Source: CAZOLI01 sp964580675
Lineage (GTDB): Bacteria; Planctomycetota; MHYJ01; CAYXQY01
DNA length: 12,619 bases
Direction of reading: 5' to 3'
NCBI GenBank assembly: GCA_964580675.1
Contig: CAZOLI010000055.1
Coordinates: forward strand, 1 to 12,619
Both the position numbers and the translations under genes were made by a program. Below the pieces are notes generated by a model. It saw only the letters and a program-made list of their open reading frames with translations, was not told the origin of the DNA and searched no databases. Below are positions 1 through 7,088 of this stretch, piece after piece (position 1 is the first letter of the stretch; every line of letters starts with the position of its first letter).

Positions 1-2420
1 TCGATCTGTCCCGCGTGTTCCCGGTGATGCCCCAGGTCCGCGTACCGGTCCTCGATCTGATCCTCGTAGAGGCTCTCGATCGCGTCCGCCACCGTTTTGT
101 GCATGTCCTCCCGGTTGGAAACCAATATGGTCTCATAGGCCACGTCGCGGCTCAGTTCGTGCTTGAACAGGTACGCCCCGTCGGCCGCCGCGCTTTCCTC
201 CGGACGTTCCAGGATGATCTCCCGGCGAATCAGCTCATCAAGCGAAAAATCCACGTACGCCTGCACGTCCTCAAATTGCAGTAGCAGGTCTTTCGAAAAA
301 TTCCGACCGATGACAGAAGCCCGCTGCACCACTTTTTTTACCACAGGGGGAAGGGCGTCAAAACGCCGGGTAAGCAACGAACGGATTGTGTCCGGAAGTT
401 CATCCAGGTCCAGTTCGGCCGCGGGTTCGTACCCGTCCTCCACCTCCTCCAGGTACCCCCGGTCCCGGAGGTGAAGCACCAGTTCCTCGGCGAAAAACGG
501 GTTCCCGCCGGACCGGTCCACGAGACGCTCTTTTGTCTCCCCTGACACATTGGTCAAAAGCGCGTCCATCATGTCCGCCACCGCCGAATCCGGAAGCTCG
601 TCCAGCTCGATCTCGGGAAGCTCTTCCGGGGCCTCGTAGCCGGGGCGGTACAGCAGAAGCAGCAGGCCCGAACCCTCCATCTCCTCGTCCATCACCCGCT
701 CCACAAACTGCCTGGACATTTCGTCCGCCCACTGCATGTCCTCCAGCACAAACAGGTGGGGGGCCTCCTTCGCCAGCGCCTCCAGCATCTCCCTGATTGC
801 CGAGAGGTTCAGTTCCCGGCGGGTTTCGGGATCGATCTGATCCAGTGTCGCCTCCGGGTACGACGTGCCGAGCACGTCGGCCAGGTGGTGACGGACACGG
901 GGCTCAAGCCCCCGTTCTTCGCCCGTCTCCGTAATTGATGCCCGGATCCGGTCCCCGGAGGCGTCGTCGGACAGCGACAGAATTTCCCGGAGCAGATTGC
1001 CGATCATCTGGTATGGCGATCCCCCGAACGACGGCGCGTGACCCTCGTACACGTCCACGTCCCGGGTCCGGGCTTTCCGGGTCAGCTCGTACTTCAGCCG
1101 GCTTTTCCCCAGACCCGCCTGTCCTCGAACGCCGATGGATCCCCACTGGCCGGAACGGGCCGCCTCCAGCATGCCCTCCAGACGATCCATCTCCTCGTCC
1201 CGGCCCACAAGCGGGGACATCACCCGGGTCTTTTCCCGGGAGCGGTCCCGTCCTTCCAGTTTGTGAATCGACACCGGTTCCTCCCGTCCCTTCACCGACT
1301 GTTCCTCGAGAAAGGTCGACTCCAGTTCCCGGTGGCGTTCCGTTATGGTCGCCGTGGCCAGTACGTCCCCCCATTCGGCCCGTCCCAGCACCCTCGCCGC
1401 CGTGTTGACCGCATCCCCCATCACGTCAAAACTGCGGCGCTCGGCCGTCCCAATAAATAGATTTGCCACGGTGCCGGTGTGCAGGCCTGCCCGGACCTTC
1501 GTCTCCATTGCCTCACTTTCCTCCCGCAGGTGCACGGCCATGCTGGCGGCCCGAACCGGGTCCCGGTCATGGGCCTTCGGCACCCCGAACAGACACAGCC
1601 ACTTGGGGCCGCTGCTTGAGATGTCCCACTTCAGAAGCATGCCTCCGTACAGTTCCAGGGCGTGTTCCAGTTTCTCGAAAAAGGATTGGGTCGCCTCCAG
1701 GCCCATCGACGGGGTCTCAAGAAACACCACCGTCGCCTCTCGAAACGCCCCCTCAAAAGATCCAATCAGAGAAGTCAACTCCATGGGCATGTACCGGGCC
1801 AGCAGCGTCTCCGGCGGGTTGCCCGACGGTTCTTTGTCCTCTTTCACCTCGCCGCCGCGTTCCAGCGCTTCGTTCGCCTGATCGGACACAAGAAGTGCGC
1901 CCTGTTTGACCTCCGACTCGAGGCGAGCCAGCTCCTGTACCGGATCGCCCGAAAGCAAAAACTGCCGCCGGCGGTCGGTGCCCACGTGCCGCATCTGTAC
2001 GTCGCCGGCGTGGACGACCTGGGACACATTCACCTCGACGGCCCCGGCCGAAGTTTGGACCGCTTCCATTGCCCGGAACTGCTCCTGGATCTGCTCCGCG
2101 GCCTCCCGGGCGTGTCGGACCCCTCCCGAACCGGGAAAAACGGCGAACAGGGCATCCCCGCCAAAACTGATGACGCTTCCCCCCAGCCCACGGATCGTCC
2201 CAATGGGTGACGAAAACGAATCGTTCACGATCCGGGCCACTTCCTCCGCCCCTTCCGGGCCCTGCTGCTGCAGCTGTTCGGTCAGCCGGGTAAATCCACT
2301 GACGTCACTAAAGAGCAACCCGACGAACCGGCTGTGCTGGTCGGGCACGGCGAGATCCTCCCCCCGCCCGGCCAGCTCCCTTCGGAGCAGTTTCGGATGG
2401 TGCGAAACAAGTCCTTCCAT
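1..2420 (-). CDS. Tandem class III nucleotide cyclase fused to AAA/STAND-type ATPase (soluble adenylyl cyclase-like), 3' end cut by window
   Basis: The 806 visible codons continue past the left edge. Residue numbers count from the ATG at 2420. Cyclase domain 1 (about 32-185) holds both metal-binding aspartates, D39 in LLFSDVSGF and D89 in GGDALFAVF. Cyclase domain 2 (about 228-390) lacks them (VVFLETPSM) but holds the base- and ribose-side residues: K264, D332 in FDVMGD, N339 and R343 in VNTAAR. One composite active site is therefore expected, as in mammalian soluble adenylyl cyclase; the Asp/Lys pair suggests ATP as substrate. Next comes a P-loop ATPase with Walker A GQAGLGKS (433-440) and Walker B around LFVLEDMQWAD (D561), then a helical, winged-helix-like stretch. 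No membrane segment is seen, so it is probably cytoplasmic. TPR repeats usually follow in this family but would lie outside the window. The start is uncertain: in-frame ATGs at 2465 and 2543 would add 15 or 41 residues. It is divergent from the dehydrogenase at 2706. Confidence 0.9.
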   Translation of the reverse strand, partial: MEGLVSHHPKLLRRELAGRGEDLAVPDQHSRFVGLLFSDVSGFTRLTEQLQQQGPEGAEEVARIVNDSFSSPIGTIRGLGGSVISFGGDALFAVFPGSGGVRHAREAAEQIQEQFRAMEAVQTSAGAVEVNVSQVVHAGDVQMRHVGTDRRRQFLLSGDPVQELARLESEVKQGALLVSDQANEALERGGEVKEDKEPSGNPPETLLARYMPMELTSLIGSFEGAFREATVVFLETPSMGLEATQSFFEKLEHALELYGGMLLKWDISSSGPKWLCLFGVPKAHDRDPVRAASMAVHLREESEAMETKVRAGLHTGTVANLFIGTAERRSFDVMGDAVNTAARVLGRAEWGDVLATATITERHRELESTFLEEQSVKGREEPVSIHKLEGRDRSREKTRVMSPLVGRDEEMDRLEGMLEAARSGQWGSIGVRGQAGLGKSRLKYELTRKARTRDVDVYEGHAPSFGGSPYQMIGNLLREILSLSDDASGDRIRASITETGEERGLEPRVRHHLADVLGTSYPEATLDQIDPETRRELNLSAIREMLEALAKEAPHLFVLEDMQWADEMSRQFVERVMDEEMEGSGLLLLLYRPGYEAPEELPEIELDELPDSAVADMMDALLTNVSGETKERLVDRSGGNPFFAEELVLHLRDRGYLEEVEDGYEPAAELDLDELPDTIRSLLTRRFDALPPVVKKVVQRASVIGRNFSKDLLLQFEDVQAYVDFSLDELIRREIILERPEESAAADGAYLFKHELSRDVAYETILVSNREDMHKTVADAIESLYEDQIEDRYADLGHHREHAGQI

Positions 2421-2424
2421 GTGC

Positions 2425-2445
2425 TCAGATAGAAATAAACGGCAT
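2425..2445 (-). promoter_or_regulatory. Possible leader mini-ORF with strong Shine-Dalgarno ahead of the cyclase gene
   Basis: On the minus strand the sequence AGGAGGT is followed after three bases by an ATG that opens a six-codon frame (MPFISI, stop TGA). The stop lies four bases before the ATG at 2420, so translation of the cyclase could be coupled to this mini-ORF. It is the best ribosome-binding site near this gene, yet it is out of frame with the cyclase. The alternative is that the cyclase starts further upstream (2465 or 2543) and the purine run is simply coding sequence. Confidence 0.3.
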
Positions 2446-2705
2446 GCCACCTCCTCAAACCACATCCCCTTGCCCGATTCATCGTCTGTATTGTAACGGA
2501 ACCGGAGACCGGGTTCACAACGAACCGGTGGAAGGAAGATCATAAATTGAGGGGCGGATACAGTTCCGGTACAATGTCGCATGTTGTGTCATCGTTACAC
2601 GGAAGAAGCCCCCGAGGACGGAAGCGGAATCCGGACGTTAGTTCCGATCGGTCGCGGGCAAAAGCAATGCATTTGTAAACAGTTTTGCTTCGAAAAAATA
2701 AGGAA

Positions 2706-3593
2706 ATGACAGAATTGAACGCTGGATTCATTGGACTGGGCAACCTCGGAAAGGCCATGGCGAACCGACTGCTGAACGAAGGGGTAAACCTGACGGTCTG
2801 GAACCGAACACCCGAAAAAGCGGAGGGCCTCGACGCGGAACGGGCCGACCACCCCTCCGGCGTGACCGAAGATTGCTCGGTGATCTTCCTGAACCTGCGG
2901 GACAGCGAAGCGGTCGAAGAGGTCATGGCCACCGGCAAGGGGCTCATCAAAACCGACCTCGGGGGAAAAGTCATCGTCGACACCACCACGAATGACGACC
3001 AGTCCATCGAAGAATTTCACGAAGTGATCCGGGCTCACAAAGGATATTATCTGGAGGCCCCCGTTGCCGGGAGCGTAAACACGGTGCGAAACGGCAACCT
3101 GACCATATTCATAAGCGGCGACGAATCCGCGTACGACCACGCGGAACCGTACCTGGAGATCATCGGTTCGGACCTGTTTTTCCTGGAGGAACCCGGTCTT
3201 GCGACGAAGGTCAAGTTGATCAACAACATGGTTCTCGGCAGTTTGATGTCCACCCTCTCCGAGGCCACGATGCTCGGCGAGGAGGTGGGCCTGGAGCGGG
3301 AGCAAATACTGGATCTTCTTTCGTCGGCCGCCGGCAACTCCGCGGTCCTGGACGCCAAACGGGAAAAACTGGCGTCGGGCGATTTCTCGCCACACTTCTC
3401 AGGAGACTTGATGTACAAGGATCTTCGCCTCGTCCAGGACCTGTCCGAACGGACCGAAACCCCGATCTTTACCGGGAGCATCGCCAAGGAACTGTTCGGA
3501 CGCATGCTTCAGAACGGGGACGGCAACCTGGATTTCTCGGCCATTTACCGGGTTTTGTCCGGCGCCACATCAGGAGAAACAGACACCGAATAA
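2706..3593 (+). CDS. NAD(P)-dependent beta-hydroxyacid dehydrogenase (3-hydroxyisobutyrate dehydrogenase / GLYR family)
   Basis: The 295-residue protein has the usual length for this family, which reduces or oxidises small beta-hydroxyacids and semialdehydes such as 3-hydroxyisobutyrate, tartronate semialdehyde or succinic semialdehyde. The Rossmann motif GFIGLGNLG lies at residues 7-15. The substrate loop is EAPVAGS (117-123), where many relatives have DAPVSGG; the GS ending resembles the glyoxylate/succinic semialdehyde reductase branch. The catalytic lysine is K170 in KLINN. The all-helical C-terminal domain is complete. I chose ATG 2706, preceded by AAGGA; an in-frame TTG at 2685 would add seven residues. 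It is followed after nine bases by an aldo/keto reductase-like gene, so the two are probably co-transcribed. Substrate cannot be assigned from sequence alone. Confidence 0.9.
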   Translation: MTELNAGFIGLGNLGKAMANRLLNEGVNLTVWNRTPEKAEGLDAERADHPSGVTEDCSVIFLNLRDSEAVEEVMATGKGLIKTDLGGKVIVDTTTNDDQSIEEFHEVIRAHKGYYLEAPVAGSVNTVRNGNLTIFISGDESAYDHAEPYLEIIGSDLFFLEEPGLATKVKLINNMVLGSLMSTLSEATMLGEEVGLEREQILDLLSSAAGNSAVLDAKREKLASGDFSPHFSGDLMYKDLRLVQDLSERTETPIFTGSIAKELFGRMLQNGDGNLDFSAIYRVLSGATSGETDTE

Positions 3594-3602
3594 CGGGCCA
3601 AC

Positions 3603-4553
3603 ATGCTTCACGTATCACTTCCCGGACTCGACGGAACCGTTTCGCGCATCGGCCTCGGCACAAGAGCCATCGGCGGGGCCAACTGGGGCGGTACGGATCC
3701 GGAAACAGGCATTCAGACAATACAGGCCGCTCTTCTTCGAGGCGTCAACTTCATCGAAACGGCCCCGGACTACGGGTTCGGCCTGGCCGAGGAAATTGTG
3801 GGGTCGGCGGTGGATCAGCTGGAGGAGGTGGCCCGGGAGGACGTGGTCATTGCAACGAGAGCTCCCGGACCGGTGGAGCCGGTGGCACCGGAGGCGTCCC
3901 GTGAGCCCGTTCGGGCGGGAGAGGTCCGCGAAAGCGTGGAAGCGTCCCTTGAGCGATTACAGTTTGATGGCGTGGACCTTCTCTTTGTCCGGGGACCGAT
4001 CGACGACCAAACAGCCGAGGACCTTTCGGAGGAACTCGACCGGCTCCGAAAAGAAGGAAAAATTCAAACCGCCGGATACGTTCCCGGCGAATCAGATCCC
4101 TCCCCCCTACCCTCCGAGGACCTGTTTCCGGTGGTCCAGGTGCCGCTGAACCTGTTTGAACGGGATCGCTGGAAGCAACTGTTCCCGAACCCGGACGATG
4201 CCCCGGTCCGGTTGGGGTGCGGTTCCCTGTGCCGCGGTCTTCTTTCCGGCCGGATGACGGCGGACCGGACGTTCCAGCGGGACGACCTGAGAAAACGGGA
4301 CCCCCGGTTTCAGGGACCCGCCTTCGAACAACATCTTGAGGCCGTCCGGGCACTGGACGAACTGGCACAGGAACAGCTAAATAGTTCCGTCCGCCACCTG
4401 GCCGTTCGCTGGGTGCTGGATCGAGGGGCGACAATCGCCGTAACGGGAGCAAGAACCCCCGAACAATCCGAATTCATGGAAGAAATCACAGCAGATTCGC
4501 TTCCCGAAAATGTCCGCGACAGAACAAACGACATTTTGGCAGACCTGATATGA
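3603..4553 (+). CDS. Aldo/keto reductase-fold protein with substituted catalytic tetrad
   Basis: The 316-residue protein is of normal length for the (beta/alpha)8 aldo/keto reductase superfamily. The N-terminal signature is clear (SRIGLGTRAIGG at 14-25, then FIETAPDYGFGLAEEIVG). The C-terminal cofactor region is recognisable as AVTGARTPEQ. The canonical tetrad is Asp, Tyr, Lys, His. Here only Tyr57 is kept: Asp is Glu52, Lys is Arg86 (VVIATR) and His is Arg130 (DLLFVRG). The enzyme may therefore be inactive as a standard reductase, or use altered chemistry. The gene starts nine bases after the dehydrogenase and its TGA overlaps the ATG of the next gene (ATGA), which indicates an operon and translational coupling. 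No strong Shine-Dalgarno is present. Confidence 0.88.
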   Translation: MLHVSLPGLDGTVSRIGLGTRAIGGANWGGTDPETGIQTIQAALLRGVNFIETAPDYGFGLAEEIVGSAVDQLEEVAREDVVIATRAPGPVEPVAPEASREPVRAGEVRESVEASLERLQFDGVDLLFVRGPIDDQTAEDLSEELDRLRKEGKIQTAGYVPGESDPSPLPSEDLFPVVQVPLNLFERDRWKQLFPNPDDAPVRLGCGSLCRGLLSGRMTADRTFQRDDLRKRDPRFQGPAFEQHLEAVRALDELAQEQLNSSVRHLAVRWVLDRGATIAVTGARTPEQSEFMEEITADSLPENVRDRTNDILADLI

Positions 4554-5479
4554 ACCGAACGATTATGGCCCTTTTTGGCACGATGTTTCTTCTGGTGGGC
4601 CTGCTTTTGGCCGTGTACCTCACCCGGGGATCATCCTCGCATACAGCCAAAGAGGGAACGGGTCAAACAACCCCCGATCAACAGGAGGACGCGACCGCCG
4701 ACAAACCGGAGGCCACACGGTCACGGGAAGCCGGGGGCGCCAACGGAACCGGAAACGGTTCCCGGGACAGCACCGGAAACCGGAACAGGTCCTCCGGCGG
4801 GCAAATCGGGGAAGACCCCTCCGGATCACGGCCCGATGCCGGTGAGGACTCCCAAAACGAAACCGGGGACGGAAACGGAGCATCACTCCGGGAAAAAATC
4901 GAGGCCGCCCGGCGTCTCCTGAACTCGGGAAACGCCTCGGCACGACGACGCGCCATCAAACGGCTCGGCCGGCTGCTGGAGAACCCGGACTACTCCCCCG
5001 GATCCCATTCCGGGCTCCGTCGGGCCCTGGTCAGGACCGCAGGCAGCGACGAAGACCCCGAACTCCGTTCGCTCGCCCACAAACAGTTAATTAATTCCCG
5101 GGGGTGGACCGGGGACTACGGCAAACGCCTGCAATCCCTGGTCGCCGAGAAAAACGAAAAGGTTCGGAAACAGGCCCTCCAGCGGTACCAGATGGAACTT
5201 TCGAAAGGATCAACCGGGCCGGAAAGCGGCGCCCGTTTTCGGATGGATCGCCGTGACAGCATTCAGCACACGTTTCGCACCCTGCAGGAAGAGAACAATC
5301 GCACCACGGAATCCATTCGCCGCCTACTGCTGGATCGCACGGAAAAACTCCTGAACCTGGTCTCCCGGGAGTTAAATCGGACGAACGACCGTGCCCGGCG
5401 AACACGGCTCCGGACGCGGAAAAAGCAACTGCAGAAACGAAAGAGACTGATCCGTGAAATGGATCCGGAAACAAAGTAA
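4550..5479 (+). CDS. Membrane-anchored protein with low-complexity linker, HEAT-like helical repeats and basic coiled-coil tail
   Basis: I do not recognise a family for this 309-residue protein. An N-terminal hydrophobic segment (about residues 4-25, IMALFGTMFLLVGLLLAVYL) is a membrane anchor or uncleaved signal. A long hydrophilic linker rich in Gly, Asn, Ser, Asp and Thr follows (about 27-105). Residues about 110-225 are helical and resemble HEAT/ARM-type repeats (for example ARRRAIKRLGRLLENPDYS and KNEKVRKQALQRYQ). The last 70 residues are highly charged and Arg/Lys-rich, probably a coiled coil. The bulk would lie in the periplasm if the anchor is a type II signal anchor. It overlaps the upstream gene by four bases and is the last gene of the set; a role next to the two oxidoreductase-like proteins is not evident. 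Confidence 0.7.
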   Translation: MNRTIMALFGTMFLLVGLLLAVYLTRGSSSHTAKEGTGQTTPDQQEDATADKPEATRSREAGGANGTGNGSRDSTGNRNRSSGGQIGEDPSGSRPDAGEDSQNETGDGNGASLREKIEAARRLLNSGNASARRRAIKRLGRLLENPDYSPGSHSGLRRALVRTAGSDEDPELRSLAHKQLINSRGWTGDYGKRLQSLVAEKNEKVRKQALQRYQMELSKGSTGPESGARFRMDRRDSIQHTFRTLQEENNRTTESIRRLLLDRTEKLLNLVSRELNRTNDRARRTRLRTRKKQLQKRKRLIREMDPETK

Positions 5480-5602
5480 ACACCCCCGGCGTTGAGCACC
5501 GGAAACGGCCCCCTGAAGAACGGACCTTCCTCACCGATACCCGCGGATGGCCATTCCGGGGCATGACCCTCCCACACCGAACGTGGCAGACCCCGTCCGA
5601 AC
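5480..5602. other. Convergent intergenic spacer, no clear feature
   Basis: This stretch separates the plus-strand gene ending at 5479 from the minus-strand lipoprotein gene ending at 5603. I looked for an intrinsic terminator (GC stem plus T run) on both strands and saw none that is convincing. Confidence 0.5.
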
Positions 5603-6136
5603 CTATTGTTTCCGGACCTCCGAAAACCCGATCACCCGCGTGTCTTCGCCCGGCCGCCAGCCCGACAGGTACACGGCGAATGAATGTACATCACCCTTTT
5701 TCATCCGCCGTTCGGGCGGGGAGCCGTCCAACGGAATTTTCTGACCGGTTTCGTGAATTTCCAGGACCAAACCGTTTTCCGTTTCCCGAATCCGGCCCGA
5801 ACTCTCGAGGACCATTCGATCGACGGTCACGGTATCACTGAGCCCTTTCTGTACAATTTCCTCCGGATGAATCTCTTTCGGGGCGTTAAATTGCACGGTA
5901 ATTCGGTTTTCCCGAAGATCGATGTCGGTTTTGTCGGCGCCCACACGGGACGTCATGAGCCTGTGAATGCCCAGGGCTCAGCTGTTTCACAGATCACCGC
6001 TTGTCTCGAGGTACACGCGGGCGAAGTATTGATCATCGGCATCCTCGTCGATCTTCGCCCGTTCCAGATCGGCGCAACCGGCAAACACAGTGCCGATCAC
6101 AACCGCCACAAACAATAGATAGAAAACGTTTTTCAT
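5603..6136 (-). CDS. Lipoprotein with HMA domain and UxxU motif: putative selenoprotein read through two in-frame TGA codons
   Basis: Read with TGA as selenocysteine (U) at residues 50 and 53, this is a 177-residue protein. Residues 1-20 are a lipoprotein signal (MKNVFYLLFVAVVIGTVFAG) with the lipid-bearing C21 followed by Ala, which favours the outer membrane. Residues about 39-106 match an HMA metal-binding domain without gaps: beta1 VYLETSGDL matches VTLxVxGMT, UNSU matches CxxC, ALGIHRLMTSRVG is helix 1 plus the Gly turn, TDIDLRENRITVQFNAP is the beta2-beta3 hairpin, and IHPEEIVQKGL is helix 2. Residues about 107-177 are beta-rich and may form an OB-like domain; they contain no Cys. TGA is a true stop in neighbouring genes, so general reassignment is unlikely. 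An alternative ATG at 6142 adds two residues. The gene follows the barrel gene by ten bases. Metal or thiol/selenol redox handling at the cell surface is inferred. The alternative is two separate genes or a pseudogene. Confidence 0.78.
5942..5965 (-). promoter_or_regulatory. Possible alternative or second SECIS hairpin for the second TGA
   Basis: On the transcript, CACAGG can pair with CC-G-UGUG (one bulged G), enclosing an 11-base loop. It lies in a suitable distance range from the second TGA (5980-5978). It is mutually exclusive with the stronger hairpin at 5956-5980. The pairing is weak, so this is a suggestion only. Confidence 0.25.
5956..5980 (-). promoter_or_regulatory. Candidate bacterial SECIS hairpin
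   Basis: On the transcript, UGAGCC (5980-5975) pairs perfectly with GGCUCA (5961-5956). A bulged C follows on the 5' side, then two more pairs (UG with CA), then an eight-base loop GGCAUUCA. The loop begins 16 bases after the first TGA (5989-5987). Bulged pyrimidine, short upper helix and a loop opening with G resemble the E. coli fdhF SECIS, as I recall it. The second TGA codon forms the foot of the stem. Confidence 0.6.
5978..5980 (-). other. Second in-frame TGA, putative selenocysteine codon (residue 53)
   Basis: This TGA aligns with the second Cys of the HMA CxxC motif. It is followed by ALGIHRLM, which aligns with helix 1 of HMA domains. A single base change from TGC or TGT separates it from a Cys codon. 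Confidence 0.7.
5987..5989 (-). other. First in-frame TGA, putative selenocysteine codon (residue 50)
   Basis: This TGA aligns with the first Cys of the HMA CxxC motif and is preceded by SGDL, equivalent to the usual xGMT. It is followed at the expected distance by the hairpin at 5956-5980. Confidence 0.72.
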
Positions 6137-6146
6137 GGTCATTCGT

Positions 6147-7088
6147 TTAGAATTGTGTGCTAATGGATACCTGTATCACGGTGTCGTTCACGAGCTGCCG
6201 ACCGATCATGTCGTGATAAAACGGAATTTTCACGCCGGCCTGCAGCTTCACGTCCGGCCGCGGCACAAAATCGATGCCCACGTCCAGAAACACTTCGTCA
6301 CTGCCGGTGGCCGGGGCCTCCACGCCATCCTGCTCGGCCTTGCTGGTGTGTTCCCAGGAAATCCCCACCCCCGCCGTCGCCTCCCGGCCGGGAAATTGTT
6401 CCTGAAAAAATCGCCAGTTGGCGGACAGGTTTACCGTGAGGAGATCACCGGCCTTGAAGTCCTGTGCACCCTCCGTGTTCCGCTTGTAGAACACGCTTCC
6501 GTGAAACACCGTCTGTCGGTGCACCCGGCTGGCCGCAACGGCGACGAACGGGTCCACCGAGCCGGATCCAAGCTGGAGTTCCGGTGGCAGCAATTCATCG
6601 GTGCCATGAGTTTCGTCATCCTGTCCGGTGGGCCACTGGACGCCGCCGATGCCCGCCACGCGGAGGGTTCCGTCGGGATAATCCTCCTTAAAAAACCGGT
6701 ATTTGCCGAGTGTGGAGACGTCGCCGGGACCGGAGTCCCCCAGTTTTTTCCGCCATCCGCTCCGGGTTCGCTTGAGGTCCTTCTCCACGTACGGAACGGA
6801 AAGGCTCAGCGTAATGTCCTTGCTGACCCCGTAACTGATGTTCGTAAAGAACCTGTGGGCCTCCAGTTCCCGGTTCATCGGATCCGAAACCTCCTCGGAG
6901 CCTTCGTAGAGATCCTTCTTGCTTACGTACTGATAGGTTTCACTGACGTTTGTCCCGGTCTGCCAGAGGGTAACGCCCGTTCGCCGGTCGGGCGTCTGCG
7001 CGGGCGCCGCCACGGACAGAACCAGAAGCAGAACCGGCACAAAAAACAAAAACGTCATTCGAAACGTCGAGCACCGTTTTTTGCTCAT
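6147..7088 (-). CDS. Outer-membrane beta-barrel protein, transporter / 'MetA-pathway of phenol degradation' family-like
   Basis: The 313-residue protein begins with a basic stretch (MSKKRCSTFR) and a hydrophobic signal peptide ending near APAQ (about residue 31). The mature part shows alternating beta-strand patterns and ends in QVSISTQF, a terminal Phe typical of proteins inserted by the BAM machinery. The segments GDSGPGDVSTLGKYRFF and GIGGVQWPTGQ match the conserved GD-kyrf and PTG elements of the putative transporter family PF13557, from memory of that family. Despite the family's name, a role in phenol degradation is not implied. No Shine-Dalgarno is obvious. Ten bases downstream lies the HMA lipoprotein gene, so both are probably one transcript; a barrel plus an outer-membrane metal-binding lipoprotein suggests joint handling of a metal or other soft ligand. 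Confidence 0.82.
   Translation of the reverse strand: MSKKRCSTFRMTFLFFVPVLLLVLSVAAPAQTPDRRTGVTLWQTGTNVSETYQYVSKKDLYEGSEEVSDPMNRELEAHRFFTNISYGVSKDITLSLSVPYVEKDLKRTRSGWRKKLGDSGPGDVSTLGKYRFFKEDYPDGTLRVAGIGGVQWPTGQDDETHGTDELLPPELQLGSGSVDPFVAVAASRVHRQTVFHGSVFYKRNTEGAQDFKAGDLLTVNLSANWRFFQEQFPGREATAGVGISWEHTSKAEQDGVEAPATGSDEVFLDVGIDFVPRPDVKLQAGVKIPFYHDMIGRQLVNDTVIQVSISTQF

Noticed and set aside
1..2420. Plus-strand frames and other minus-strand frames in this region, some over 150 codons
   Set aside because: They are GC-rich shadow frames with Arg/Pro/Ser-rich translations opposite the clearly conserved cyclase-ATPase frame.
2540..3395. Two long minus-strand frames across the dehydrogenase gene
   Set aside because: They are antisense shadows of a gene with intact Rossmann and catalytic motifs.
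5603..5956. Separate 117-residue gene starting at ATG 5956, plus a 49-residue lipoprotein gene at 5987-6136
   Set aside because: Both lie in the same frame, and the join restores a complete HMA domain with the TGAs at the CxxC positions. The 117-residue piece alone would lack a signal peptide and the first part of its fold.
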